A DNA stretch of 64,000 bases from Anaeromusa acidaminophila DSM 3853 (GTDB lineage Bacteria > Bacillota > Negativicutes > Anaeromusales > Anaeromusaceae), in contig NZ_KB894582.1 of the NCBI RefSeq assembly GCF_000374545.1, forward strand, positions 186,001 through 250,000, given 5' to 3'. The translations under genes were made by a program, and so were the position numbers. The notes below the pieces were generated by a model, which saw nothing but the letters and a program-made list of their open reading frames with translations, did no database searches and had not been told where the DNA came from. Shown here in pieces: positions 46,321 to 55,125 of the stretch (the first letter of the stretch is position 1; every line of letters begins with the position of its first letter).

Positions 46321-46330
46321 TGTTGAGTTT

Positions 46331-46367
46331 TCCACCCGCGGGCTTTTGGTCTCGGGTGGTTTTTTTA
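46331..46367 (+). terminator. Terminator after the deacetylase gene
   Basis: CCACCCG pairs with CGGGTGG, followed by seven T. Confidence 0.85.
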
Positions 46368-46379
46368 TAAGGAGGGTAT

Positions 46380-48110
46380 ATGGACGAAAAAAATATGCAG
46401 CGGCTGCTGGCGGCGGCATCTGGACGAGAAGACGCGGATGTCGTTTTAAAGAGTGCGCAAGTTTTCAATGTATTTACCGGTGAGTTTGAAGCTGGCGACG
46501 TAGCTCTTTGCGGTGCGTATATTGCCGGTGTTGGAAAGTATAAGGGCAAACGGGAGATCGACTTGGCTGGAAGGTATGTTACCCCTGGTTTTATTGACGG
46601 GCATATGCACTTGGAAAGCTCGATGGTGACACCAGGCGAGTTTGCCAGGGCGGTAGTGCCTCAAGGGACGACGGCAGTTGTTGCGGATCCTCACGAAATC
46701 GCCAATGTGAGCGGCTTGGCGGGTATTGAATACTTACTGGCGGCTTCAGAGGGATTGCCTTGCAGTGTTTATGTAATGCTACCGTCTTGCGTGCCGGCGA
46801 CGCACTTGGAGACAGCGGGGGCGAGGCTGGAAGCGGAGGACCTGGCCACGTTGGCCAAGCATCCGCGGGTACTGGGGCTGGGGGAAGTGATGAACTATCC
46901 GGCAGTGGTGCAAGGCGAAGAGTCTATGCTGCGCAAACTGCGGCTTTTCGAAGGCAGACCCGTGGACGGACATGCGCCCGGCTTAAGCGGTTTGGCGCTC
47001 AATGCCTATGCGGCGGCAGGCATCCATTCGGATCATGAGTGCGCTACAGCGGAGGAAGGCAAAGCTCGTTTGGCTCGTGGGCTGCATTTAATGTTGCGTG
47101 AAGGCTCGGCAGCGCATAATTTACTGGATTTATTGCCGGCAGTGAACGCGCAGACGCTATCGCGCTGTCTTTTTGTTACGGATGATCGGCATCCGGCGGA
47201 TTTGCTCCAGCAGGGTCATGTCAATCATTTGGTGCGCCTAGCGGTGGAGGCGGGAATTAAACCTGCCTGGGCTTTGCAAATGGCGTCGTGGAATGTGGCG
47301 CAATATTTTCGTCTGCCCCGCCTTGGGGCGGTGGCTCCAGGGTACCAGGCGGATTTGCTGGTTTTCGAAGATCTCGTTTCCTGGCGGCCTGCGCAGGTGT
47401 GGAAACAAGGGCGGATGGCGGCGGAAAAAGGAAAGCCTTTGTTTACCGCAGTTCAGACAGAGGCTGCGGCGGTGCGGCAAACAGTGCGGTTGGCGTCGCT
47501 GGAGTCGGCAAATTTGCAGGTGCCAGCGTACGGGAAAAAAGCTCGGGTCATTGACTTAGTGCCGGGGCAAATTGTAACCGGAGGCAGTGAAGTGGCTCTT
47601 CCGGTAAAAGAGGGCTGTTTTACGGCCGATACTGCGCAAGATGTGGTGAGGCTTTCTGTATGGGAACGGCATCAGGGCAGTGGTCGTATTGGCTCGGGCT
47701 TTCTGCGCGGTTTAGGGCTTCGCAAGGGGGCGCTGGCATCGACGGTGGCTCATGATTCGCACAACTTGATTGTGACGGGCGTTAGCGAAAGGGATATGCT
47801 GGTCGCAGCTCGGGAAGTGCAGCGCTTGGGCGGCGGCTTAGCGGCTGTAGCGGACGGAGAGGTAGTGGCCTCTTTGGCTTTGCCCTTGGGGGGCTTGCTG
47901 TCGGAGCAGCCGTTAGAGGAAGTACAACGGCAGTTGGAGACGCTGCACGAGGCGGCTCGTTCGCTAGGAGTAAAGCAGGAGCATGATCCCTTTATGACCC
48001 TCGCGTTCTTGAGCCTGCCTGTGATTCCCCGTTGGAAGTTAACTGATCTAGGATTGGTTGATGTAGATCGTTTTCAAATTGTGCCTGTTTCTCTTACGGC
48101 TGCGGAGTAA
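46380..48110 (+). CDS. ade: Adenine deaminase (Ade/YerA type)
   Basis: 576 residues; GGAGGG before ATG. Amidohydrolase that turns adenine into hypoxanthine. TPGFIDGHMHLESSMVTPGEFARAVVPQGTT is the D-G-H-x-H metal site of this subfamily, VVADPHEIANV carries a further ligand, DGHAPG and SDHEC follow, and LFVTDDRHP provides the catalytic Asp. Full length. It serves purine salvage together, perhaps, with the 5'-nucleotidase at 2175, though far apart. Confidence 0.94.
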   Translation: MDEKNMQRLLAAASGREDADVVLKSAQVFNVFTGEFEAGDVALCGAYIAGVGKYKGKREIDLAGRYVTPGFIDGHMHLESSMVTPGEFARAVVPQGTTAVVADPHEIANVSGLAGIEYLLAASEGLPCSVYVMLPSCVPATHLETAGARLEAEDLATLAKHPRVLGLGEVMNYPAVVQGEESMLRKLRLFEGRPVDGHAPGLSGLALNAYAAAGIHSDHECATAEEGKARLARGLHLMLREGSAAHNLLDLLPAVNAQTLSRCLFVTDDRHPADLLQQGHVNHLVRLAVEAGIKPAWALQMASWNVAQYFRLPRLGAVAPGYQADLLVFEDLVSWRPAQVWKQGRMAAEKGKPLFTAVQTEAAAVRQTVRLASLESANLQVPAYGKKARVIDLVPGQIVTGGSEVALPVKEGCFTADTAQDVVRLSVWERHQGSGRIGSGFLRGLGLRKGALASTVAHDSHNLIVTGVSERDMLVAAREVQRLGGGLAAVADGEVVASLALPLGGLLSEQPLEEVQRQLETLHEAARSLGVKQEHDPFMTLAFLSLPVIPRWKLTDLGLVDVDRFQIVPVSLTAAE

Positions 48111-48128
48111 GTATTCCATATTCTTTTT

Positions 48129-48171
48129 GAGCTCCTGCTTTATTTGTAAAAATAAAGCAGGAGCTTTTTTG
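48129..48171 (+). terminator. Terminator after ade
   Basis: AGCTCCTGCTTTATTT pairs with AAATAAAGCAGGAGCT (overlapping loop GTAA), then six T. Confidence 0.92.
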
Positions 48172-48267
48172 TTATAACTGGAATAGTATGAAGAAATTAT
48201 AGTATGAGAAAATCGATGAGAAACAAGCACAACGGTCCAGCATTTTGCGGCGGGAGTTGATGGTGTT

Positions 48268-51200
48268 ATGTGGAATCGAATTTCGTATCGTAATAAATTG
48301 TTGCTATGGGTCATGCCGGTGCTGCTTCTGGGTTTAGTCGGCTTGGCCTCTGGCGCCTATTGGTACAATCACAAAGTGGTGGAAGAAAAACTGACTCAAA
48401 GTATGCTGGCGACAGCGGAAAAAGCGGCCGCTGGTCTTGAGTTGTGGTGTCGCACGTTGGTCGTGGAACCGGAGACCATTGCAGCGACGCCTGCAGCGAA
48501 AGCAATTAATGAAAGTTTTGCACGAATTGATGCGCAGAACTTGAATCGAAAGAAATTTTTACAAGCCCACTACCCAGATTTGTTTTTGGATATTTACGCG
48601 GCGAATCGGGAAGGCATATACCACTCCTTGTATTTAGAAGGGACTGAAGGGCGTATCTATGTCGGCAATGTTTGGAGTCGAGAGTATTTTCAGTCCATTA
48701 TGGCAGGCGGCGGGACGCAGTTAACACCGCCGCTGCTTTCAAGGACGACAGGGAAACCAACTATCTTTGCGGTTGCGCCTATTTTGGATGAGAATGACAA
48801 GCCCCAAGGCTTGGTGGGAGCCGGAATCTCATTGGATTATGTAGAAAAAATGGCGCAAAGCATGCGCGTTGGTGAAACCGGCTATGGAATTATTGTCGCG
48901 AAAGACGGCACCTTTCTTTATCATCCGCGCCGTGATTTTATCATGGCTAAGCGTATTAGCGAATTCCCTGATGAAACGATTCAAGAGCTGGGACGGCGGA
49001 TGCTAAGCGGCGGTTCCGGCGTATATCGTTATGAGTTTGAAGGACAGAAAAAGGTCGCTTTTTACGCGGCTGTACCCTTTGCCGGCTGGTCGGTGGCGAC
49101 TACTATTGAAGAAGCGGAGCTGCTGGCGCCGCTACGGCAGATGCTGCAATTTTTATTGGGCATTACGACGTTGCTATTGGGCGTTGTGGCTCTTATTTTG
49201 TGGCTGGCAGCTGGGCGCTTGACGCAGCCGTTGCGGCAGTTGGACCAACAGGCTCGGCGTATTGGCGAAGGAGATTTGGAGACGCCTTTGCTGCGACTGG
49301 ATTCGGAAGATGAAGTGGGGCGTTTAGCTGCAGCTTTTCGTTATATGGTGGATATGCTGCGGCAGATGATGCGGGAATTAGAGCTAAAAAATCAAGACCT
49401 AGCAGAGGCGCGCAATCGTTTAGAGCAGAAGGTTGCGGAAAAGACGCAGGACCTCATGGCTTCCAATGAAGAATTGACGGCCATGAATGAGGCGCAGGAA
49501 GATGCTAATAGCCGCTTGGAAGAGGAAGTGGAAATGCGGCGTCAGACCAGCGAACGACTGCAATTGCGAGAACGGCAATATTTGGCGGCGATGGATTTAG
49601 TGACGCGTCCTGTCAGCGAAAGCAGTCAGTGTTTGGAGATCATTTTGCGCAATGCCTTAGAATTGGTTGAAGCGCCAAGCGGTTATATCGGCCTTTATGA
49701 CGCCAATGCGCAGGAATTTGTGCTGCATCATGCCAAAGGCCTGCATGCTCAGCGAATTCAAAAAGCCTTTCCCATGGGAATTGGCATGCAAGGACAGGTC
49801 TATGCGAGCGGGGAGCTTTTATATGTAGAGGATTACCGGGTGTACCCAAAGCGCATCAGCGATATGTATTTGTCCAATATGACGAATATTATCATGCTGC
49901 CCCTAAAAAACGGTTCTGGCGTCTGCGGCGTATTTGCCGCCAGTTGGGAAGATGAAGTGCACCATATTCAAGAGGAAGATGTGGAAACGCTTCGGCAATT
50001 TGCCGACTTGGCCTCGGTGCTGTTGGAACGGGTGCAAGCGCAGGAAGTCATTCGGCATATGGCTTTTCATGATTCGCTTACAGGCTTGCCGAATCGGGCC
50101 GGGCTGCAGGAAAAATTGAGAGAGGAGCTTATCCTTAACAATGAAGGAAAGAAAGGAGCGCTTTTCTTTATTGACATGGATGATCTAAAAGCAATTAATG
50201 ATAATTTTGGACATTCCAGCGGGGATCATGTAATTATTACTGCCGGGAACATTCTGTGTCGGGTTTTGGGCAAGGAAGCTTTTGTTTCGCGATTGGGCGG
50301 GGATGAGTTTATCGCTTTGGTTCCTGGCTTGGGACGAAGCGAAGCTGGCTCTGTAGCGGAGCAGGTTATTCGTGAATTAGGTTGTGAGTATGCAGTGGCG
50401 GGAAGAAAGGTGCATTTGTCGGCTAGTTTGGGTGTTGTTTTATATCCGGAAGACGGAGAAACCGCGGAAGAACTTCTTAAACGGTCGGACAGCGCCATGT
50501 ACGCCGCTAAACGGGCTGGAAGAAACTGCTGGCGCTTTTACGAAACCGCCCTGTCGGATGAGGCGTATGAGCGGATGGCCCTGACCAACAGCTTGCGACG
50601 GGCTCTGGAAAACAAAGAGCTGTTTTTGCAGTACCAGCCGCAGCTTGATTTGGTTTCAGGCCGTGTGAGCGGTTTTGAAGCGCTGCTGCGTTGGCGAAGT
50701 GAAGAGCATGGATTTGTTTCACCAGCTAAATTTATACCTATTGCTGAAGAATGCGGTTTGATTTTGCCGATAGGCGCATGGGTATTGGGAGAAGCGGCTC
50801 GTTTTGCGAAACGTTTGGAGGCGAGAGGCTTTGGGGCGGTTCATGTTGCGGTCAATATATCGCCAAAGCAATTGCTGGCTGCGGATTTTGTCGAACAAGT
50901 ACAGGAGGCCTTGGCGCGTGAAGAGGTTGCTATGGAGCAAATCGTTTTAGAAGTAACCGAGGGGATTATGATTGAATCTATGGAAGAAAGTATCGGCAAG
51001 CTGTGGGAATTGCGGAAAATGGGATTGCTGTTAGCCTTGGACGATTTTGGTACAGGTTACTCTTCCTTGACCTATCTGAAACATCTGCCGATCAACATTC
51101 TAAAGATGGATAAATCGTTTATTAATGTCGAAGAAATGGAAGGAACCCAGGAAGAAATGATTGCTTCCATTATCTCTTTAGGCCATACGTTAGGCATGGT

Positions 51201-51330
51201 TTTAGTGGCGGAGGGCGTGGAAACCGAGGTGCAGAAAGAGGTATTAAAGCGGCGCGGCTGCGACTGTTTGCAAGGGTATATTTTCAGCCGCCCTGTAGAT
51301 GCCGAAGAAGCTTTAAAATTTTTAATGTAA
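48268..51330 (+). CDS. Cache-HAMP-GAF-GGDEF-EAL cyclic-di-GMP protein
   Basis: 1020 residues. Membrane helix at about 11-31, extracytoplasmic Cache domain to about 290, membrane helix 293-315, HAMP, coiled coil (360-435), GAF at about 450-585, then GGDEF and EAL domains. GGDEF is intact (SRLGGDEFIAL) but no R-x-x-D inhibitory site precedes it at the right distance. The EAL part has GFEALLRW, NISPKQL, LEVTEGI, LDDFGTGYSS, ILKMDKSF and VAEGVETE, all catalytic groups present. Both synthesis and hydrolysis are possible; which one dominates cannot be read. Confidence 0.92.
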   Translation: MWNRISYRNKLLLWVMPVLLLGLVGLASGAYWYNHKVVEEKLTQSMLATAEKAAAGLELWCRTLVVEPETIAATPAAKAINESFARIDAQNLNRKKFLQAHYPDLFLDIYAANREGIYHSLYLEGTEGRIYVGNVWSREYFQSIMAGGGTQLTPPLLSRTTGKPTIFAVAPILDENDKPQGLVGAGISLDYVEKMAQSMRVGETGYGIIVAKDGTFLYHPRRDFIMAKRISEFPDETIQELGRRMLSGGSGVYRYEFEGQKKVAFYAAVPFAGWSVATTIEEAELLAPLRQMLQFLLGITTLLLGVVALILWLAAGRLTQPLRQLDQQARRIGEGDLETPLLRLDSEDEVGRLAAAFRYMVDMLRQMMRELELKNQDLAEARNRLEQKVAEKTQDLMASNEELTAMNEAQEDANSRLEEEVEMRRQTSERLQLRERQYLAAMDLVTRPVSESSQCLEIILRNALELVEAPSGYIGLYDANAQEFVLHHAKGLHAQRIQKAFPMGIGMQGQVYASGELLYVEDYRVYPKRISDMYLSNMTNIIMLPLKNGSGVCGVFAASWEDEVHHIQEEDVETLRQFADLASVLLERVQAQEVIRHMAFHDSLTGLPNRAGLQEKLREELILNNEGKKGALFFIDMDDLKAINDNFGHSSGDHVIITAGNILCRVLGKEAFVSRLGGDEFIALVPGLGRSEAGSVAEQVIRELGCEYAVAGRKVHLSASLGVVLYPEDGETAEELLKRSDSAMYAAKRAGRNCWRFYETALSDEAYERMALTNSLRRALENKELFLQYQPQLDLVSGRVSGFEALLRWRSEEHGFVSPAKFIPIAEECGLILPIGAWVLGEAARFAKRLEARGFGAVHVAVNISPKQLLAADFVEQVQEALAREEVAMEQIVLEVTEGIMIESMEESIGKLWELRKMGLLLALDDFGTGYSSLTYLKHLPINILKMDKSFINVEEMEGTQEEMIASIISLGHTLGMVLVAEGVETEVQKEVLKRRGCDCLQGYIFSRPVDAEEALKFLM

Positions 51331-51428
51331 AATATTGCCATGGAAGTTGTTTTCAAAGAAGAAATAAAGGTACATCGCCGATAATAGTCAATAAGGATTT
51401 CTATATTGACGCATAAGGAGGCGAAACC

Positions 51429-52277
51429 ATGAATGTTTCTTCAGTAACAAGCAATTGGTGGCAATATCTGCAACGGTTGCAGAATAGCGCTACTGCCGAT
51501 CAAGAGACCGCTACGCAAACCGCAACTACCACTACAGAAACAAAATCTCGGTATGAAGGTCAGGACAGTGAGACGGCTGCGGCATTCTTCAGCGGACTCA
51601 TGAGTCAAGGGTTAGTGCCGGTAGCGAACACCACCAGTTCAGACACAACTGGAACCAGCAGCGATAGCAGTTCTTCAGCTACTGTGTCGGCGGTGACATC
51701 GGCTTCTAGCACAGGAAGTTCTTCTGATCTGGATTCAATTTTGTCCTCTTTTCTGGATAAGGTTAAATCGGGAACTGTGACGGAGGATGACTTGACTGCG
51801 CTGCAGAGCGCGCTAAATGCATCCGGCGACGCCAGTGCGGTAGCTGTACAGCCGCCGCCACCGCCGCAACGTGATAATAGTGATGAATTGGAAGCACTAC
51901 AAAACCTTCTGGCAAGTTTGAGCGAGTCAAACGAAGAAAGTGATTCTACAGCAGCGGTATCTGGTACAACGGCATCGTCAACTGATTCGACGACGTCTTC
52001 TTCTGACTCAACGACATCGACCGATTCGACCAGCAGTACGAGCAGTAACACGTTCAGCTTGGCTTCGTTTTTGCAAAAAGTGGAAGACGGCACCGTCACG
52101 GATGATGATTTGAGTGAATTGGCGGACCTTCTTAAAGAGATTGAAGCCGAGAGCCAAGCGGCTTTTATGCCTCCGCCGCCTCCGCCGCCGATGCAAGTGG
52201 CGGCCAGCGCCTATGACACCAATCAAAGCTACAGCGTAGCTAGCACGGATAGTACTACTGCTGCGCAGAGCGTATAG
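51429..52277 (+). CDS. Ser/Thr-rich protein with two EF-hand-like repeats
   Basis: 282 residues; AAGGAGG precedes ATG. Long Ser/Thr/Asp tracts alternate with two copies of one unit: FLDKVKSGTVTEDDLTAL (near residue 113) and FLQKVEDGTVTDDDLSEL (near residue 214), each followed some 25-35 residues later by a poly-proline run (PPPPP, PPPPPPP). The unit resembles an EF-hand loop (compare D-G-T-I-T-x-x-E), though several calcium ligands are replaced. No signal peptide is visible. No family recognised; export by a flagellar-type or other route is conceivable but unsupported. It follows the GGDEF-EAL gene by 98 bases. Confidence 0.65.
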   Translation: MNVSSVTSNWWQYLQRLQNSATADQETATQTATTTTETKSRYEGQDSETAAAFFSGLMSQGLVPVANTTSSDTTGTSSDSSSSATVSAVTSASSTGSSSDLDSILSSFLDKVKSGTVTEDDLTALQSALNASGDASAVAVQPPPPPQRDNSDELEALQNLLASLSESNEESDSTAAVSGTTASSTDSTTSSSDSTTSTDSTSSTSSNTFSLASFLQKVEDGTVTDDDLSELADLLKEIEAESQAAFMPPPPPPPMQVAASAYDTNQSYSVASTDSTTAAQSV

Positions 52278-52294
52278 CCTTTCGGGGAACGCAG

Positions 52295-52345
52295 AACGAA
52301 CAAGAGAACCAGAGTGACCGGAGGGTACGCAAGAGGAATACGAAA
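52295..52345 (+). repeat. Dispersed low-complexity repeat, inverted copy
   Basis: AACGAACAAGAGAACCAGAG and TGACCGGAGGGTACGCAAGA; the reverse complement matches the TACCCTC...CTCTTGTT type block of the other copies. It sits on the other side of the terminator from the copy at 52411. Confidence 0.5.
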
Positions 52346-52353
52346 CAAAGTAG

Positions 52354-52393
52354 GCATAATAAAAAGCCGCCTTCTGGCGGCTTTTTATTATGC
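52354..52393. terminator. Perfect 18-base-stem terminator
   Basis: GCATAATAAAAAGCCGCC pairs fully with its complement around TTCT, giving an A-run and T-run inside the stem. Confidence 0.9.
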
Positions 52394-52410
52394 TTTTTTG
52401 CTATACCAGG

Positions 52411-52516
52411 ATTTATAAACGAACCGCGAAATACACGAAATACGCGAAATGGTTTAATAGTGTATACTCACAAATCCTCACTCTACTCACTTTACTCCTG
52501 TTAAAATTTCCGTACT
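52411..52516. repeat. Dispersed low-complexity repeat, full copy
   Basis: AACGAACCGCGAAATACACG with further CGAAA units, then TCCTCACTCTACTCACTTTA and CTCCTGTTAAAATTTC. Same two blocks and order as 37882-37990. Further similar text (CCCTCTGTGACTCCTGTGCG) follows to 52555. Confidence 0.65.
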
Positions 52517-52562
52517 CCGCAACCCTCAGTCGAACCCTCTGTGACTCCTGTGCGATTTTTCG

Positions 52563-54179
52563 TTACTTCACTCCCATGCGCAGCAAGATGGTTGCCAGGC
52601 GACGCCCCAGAAAGGGAACCTGCTCGGCGTCGGCCAAAGTAAGGCCGCCGCAGGCCAGCAGAATAACGGCATATAAGACTGTCGCTAGGAGAATCAAGGG
52701 GAGCAGAAGCCAAGCAAGGGGGATATTATAGGACAGTAAAAAGACGAGAACTTCATAGATTGCAGCAGACATAAGCAGCGTAGCTAGTATGGTTTTTCCC
52801 AATTCCGCCCAATCCGTGCGAAACCCGGTGTGACGGGAAATCCAATAGTAGTTGAGCAGGGCGGCAACGCCGAAATCTGCATTCGTAGCCCAGGCGGCGC
52901 CGCAGATGCCCAGCGAAGGTATGGCAGTGAGCACATAGTTAAGGACGACCTTTACTACGGCGGCTAGGCCCATGTTGATAACAGGCAGTGTCGGGCGGCC
53001 CAGTCCCTGCAGGACGCCGGTAGTGACCTGGTGTACGCCCAAAAGGTAAACGCCAAAGGCCAGCACTTGAATGACGTCTCCGGCTTGTGGCGCGCCATAG
53101 ACAACCGTGGCTACCGGTACTGCTAAAACGTACAGAGCGCCGGAGGCGGGGAATATAACGAGATTGGTCATGCGTATGGCCGTGGTAATGCGGTTCTGCA
53201 CTTCCTGCCGTTGCCCCAAGGCAGCGACGGCAGAGACGGAAGGTACAATACTAGTAGCCAGAGCGGCGGTCATCATGGTAGCTAGATTTACCAAAGGGAC
53301 GCCCATGCCCGTAAGATAGCCAAACAGTTCGGTAGCTTGAGTGATGCTGTAACCGGCCGCTTCCAGACGAACCGGTACGATGAGCAAATCCAAGTTGGCA
53401 ACGACAGGCAACATTAAGCTGGCTAAGGATACTGGCAAAGCTAATTTGAAAAGACGTTTAAACAATCGCCCCAGGGATTCAGCGGGTGTTGTTGTAGACG
53501 AAATAGCTGTCGAGATGGTTTTTTCTTGGCGGCGTAAGCGGGCGTAATAGTAGAGCAATACCGCCAACCCGGCAGCGGCGCCGGCGGCAGCGCCCAAGCT
53601 GGCCCCGCCAGCGGCAAAGGCAAGGCCTTGGGGCAACAGCAGGCTGGCAAAAAAAAGCATGGCTAAAACTCGGAAAAGCTGCTCGACGATTTGCGAAACC
53701 GCAGTAGGCGTCATGTGTTGCCAGCCTTGCAGATAGCCGCGCAAGCCGGCAATGAGAGTGACCAGAAAGACGGCTGGGGATAAGGCTAGTAGAGAATAAT
53801 AAGCGCGTCCGTCGCGGATAAAGCCGGCGTCAATGAGCCAGGCGGCCCCCCAGTACATCGCCAAACTCAAAATAAGACCAGTGGCGGTGAGAAAACAAAA
53901 AGAAGCTCGGAAAAGCTGCCGTCGTCCCAGAACGTCATTTTTAGCGATTTTTTCGGCGGTGAGGATGGAAATGGCAACAGGGATGCCTGCCGTGGAAAGG
54001 CTCAGGGCCAGCAGGTAAAGGGGAAAAGCCATTTGATAGAGGCCGATTCCTTCGCCGCCGAGGACCCGAGAAAGAATAATCCAGTTGAGAGAACCGATGA
54101 CCTTAACAACCATACCTGCTGCAGTAAGGATCAAAGTACCCTTAAGAAGTCGGTTGCTGGTACTTTTTTCTTGTGTCAT
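52563..54179 (-). CDS. SpoVB/Wzx-type lipid flippase
   Basis: 538 residues from ATG 54179; TTG 54188 is an alternative nearer to AAAGGATG. About 14 membrane helices of the MOP superfamily: GTLILTAAGMVVKVIGSLNWIILSRVLGGEGIGLYQMA at the start, SIVPSVSAVAALGQRQEV in the middle and LGICGAAWATNADFGVAALLNYYW. This is the polysaccharide/SpoVB branch that flips lipid-linked sugars or cell-wall precursors. Whether it serves spore cortex, lipid II or a glycan is open; no spore gene adjoins it. Confidence 0.87.
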   Translation of the reverse strand: MTQEKSTSNRLLKGTLILTAAGMVVKVIGSLNWIILSRVLGGEGIGLYQMAFPLYLLALSLSTAGIPVAISILTAEKIAKNDVLGRRQLFRASFCFLTATGLILSLAMYWGAAWLIDAGFIRDGRAYYSLLALSPAVFLVTLIAGLRGYLQGWQHMTPTAVSQIVEQLFRVLAMLFFASLLLPQGLAFAAGGASLGAAAGAAAGLAVLLYYYARLRRQEKTISTAISSTTTPAESLGRLFKRLFKLALPVSLASLMLPVVANLDLLIVPVRLEAAGYSITQATELFGYLTGMGVPLVNLATMMTAALATSIVPSVSAVAALGQRQEVQNRITTAIRMTNLVIFPASGALYVLAVPVATVVYGAPQAGDVIQVLAFGVYLLGVHQVTTGVLQGLGRPTLPVINMGLAAVVKVVLNYVLTAIPSLGICGAAWATNADFGVAALLNYYWISRHTGFRTDWAELGKTILATLLMSAAIYEVLVFLLSYNIPLAWLLLPLILLATVLYAVILLACGGLTLADAEQVPFLGRRLATILLRMGVK

Positions 54180-54319
54180 GAAGTGCAATCATCCTTTTTG
54201 GAAGTCGTTTGAACGCGATTTTTTTGTATAGGTAACATACAGAAAGCAGTATCTGCCGATGCTATATATATAAAACCATGTTTTGGGCGCAATAGGAAGT
54301 CTTTTTTTTATTTTCGAGG

Positions 54320-54348
54320 TTGACTCGATCAAAAGGATGAAGTAATAT
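54320..54348 (+). promoter_or_regulatory. Promoter of the DUF2325 operon
   Basis: TTGACT (54320-54325), 17 bases, TAATAT (54343-54348). The Fur-like box starts ten bases further on. Confidence 0.6.
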
Positions 54349-54357
54349 AAAAACAAC

Positions 54358-54376
54358 GACAATGATAATCAATCTC
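54358..54376. promoter_or_regulatory. Fur box
   Basis: GACAATGATAATCAATCTC matches the 19-base Fur consensus GATAATGATAATCATTATC at 16 positions. It covers the expected transcription start of the promoter at 54320, so iron-loaded Fur should block it. Confidence 0.7.
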
Positions 54377-54445
54377 AAATATGAAATTAAATTATAAACT
54401 ATGCAGTACTTCGAACAAGAAAAACGAGTAGAAGGAGGAAACAAG

Positions 54446-54751
54446 ATGTCGGTAATGGTGGTTGGAGGCGATTATTTAGGGGTAATTGAAAAAAATCTTT
54501 ATTCTTTGGGAGTCACTAAGCTAGTTCATATCGATGGGCGCAAACCTATGAAAAGAAACCGCTTAAACATTCCCAAACAAATTTCCTGTGTTTTGGTGTT
54601 TACTGATTATGTGAATCATAATATCGTGAAAATTGTTAAAGATGCAGCTAAAACACAAGGAATCCCTTCTTTCTTTACAAAACGCTCTTGGGGAGCGATG
54701 GAGGCGGCTTCTATGCACGATGAATTGCTAAAGCTGCAAGAGGCGAATTAA
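54446..54751 (+). CDS. DUF2325 protein
   Basis: 101 residues from ATG after AAGGAGG. MVVGGDYLGVIEKNLYSLGVTKLVHIDGRK starts a small Rossmann-like fold, with LNIPKQISCVLVFTDYVNHNIVKIVKDAA and GIPSFFTKRSWG typical of DUF2325. Function not established. It heads an operon with a small protein and a flavodoxin and lies just behind a Fur box, so it is probably made when iron is scarce. Confidence 0.85.
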   Translation: MSVMVVGGDYLGVIEKNLYSLGVTKLVHIDGRKPMKRNRLNIPKQISCVLVFTDYVNHNIVKIVKDAAKTQGIPSFFTKRSWGAMEAASMHDELLKLQEAN

Positions 54752-54771
54752 ATTACGAAGGAGGCTTTGAC

Positions 54772-55023
54772 ATGTCCTTATGGATTCATACGGATTGGCG
54801 TGAAGCGGTGGTTCAGATTCACGGCTTAGTGAAGCCTGAGCATGTGGAGGAATTTCGGCAGCGCTTGCTGGCCTGCGTGGCCCAAGGCTATCGCCGCATT
54901 GTGTTGCATGCAGAGCAGACCGTATCCAGGGAATGCGAAAAAATGTTAGATGAAGTAGATCATCAATTGATTTGGCTTGGCGGCGCTTTGATTCGAACCT
55001 GGGAGGAGCCGGATTTTGCATAA
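54772..55023 (+). CDS. Small protein of unknown function, possibly STAS-like
   Basis: 83 residues, GAAGGAGG before ATG, 20 bases after DUF2325. The pattern of a strand pair (WREAVVQIHGLVKPEHVEEFRQRLLACVAQGYRRIVLH) followed by helix and strand resembles the start of a STAS domain, but the end is too short to be sure. Cytosolic. Its place between DUF2325 and flavodoxin suggests an iron-limitation role. Confidence 0.55.
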   Translation: MSLWIHTDWREAVVQIHGLVKPEHVEEFRQRLLACVAQGYRRIVLHAEQTVSRECEKMLDEVDHQLIWLGGALIRTWEEPDFA

Positions 55024-55125
55024 GCCGGAAAAAGATAATGATGAGAACTGCTAGAGAAAGTCTTTGAACTTCGTTTCATGAGTGCATGATACGGAGTTTA
55101 TTTTATTTGCAGAGGAGTAAAACAT

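Noticed and set aside
51365-51384. SigD-like promoter (TAAA and GCCGATAA) before the Ser/Thr-rich protein gene
   Set aside because: The -10 word is perfect, but TAAA is only eight bases upstream instead of about 15, and no other -35 box fits.
51605-52099. 164-codon reverse frame opposite the Ser/Thr-rich protein
   Set aside because: It is the complement of Ser/Thr/Asp codons; the forward gene has a strong ribosome site and internal protein repeats.
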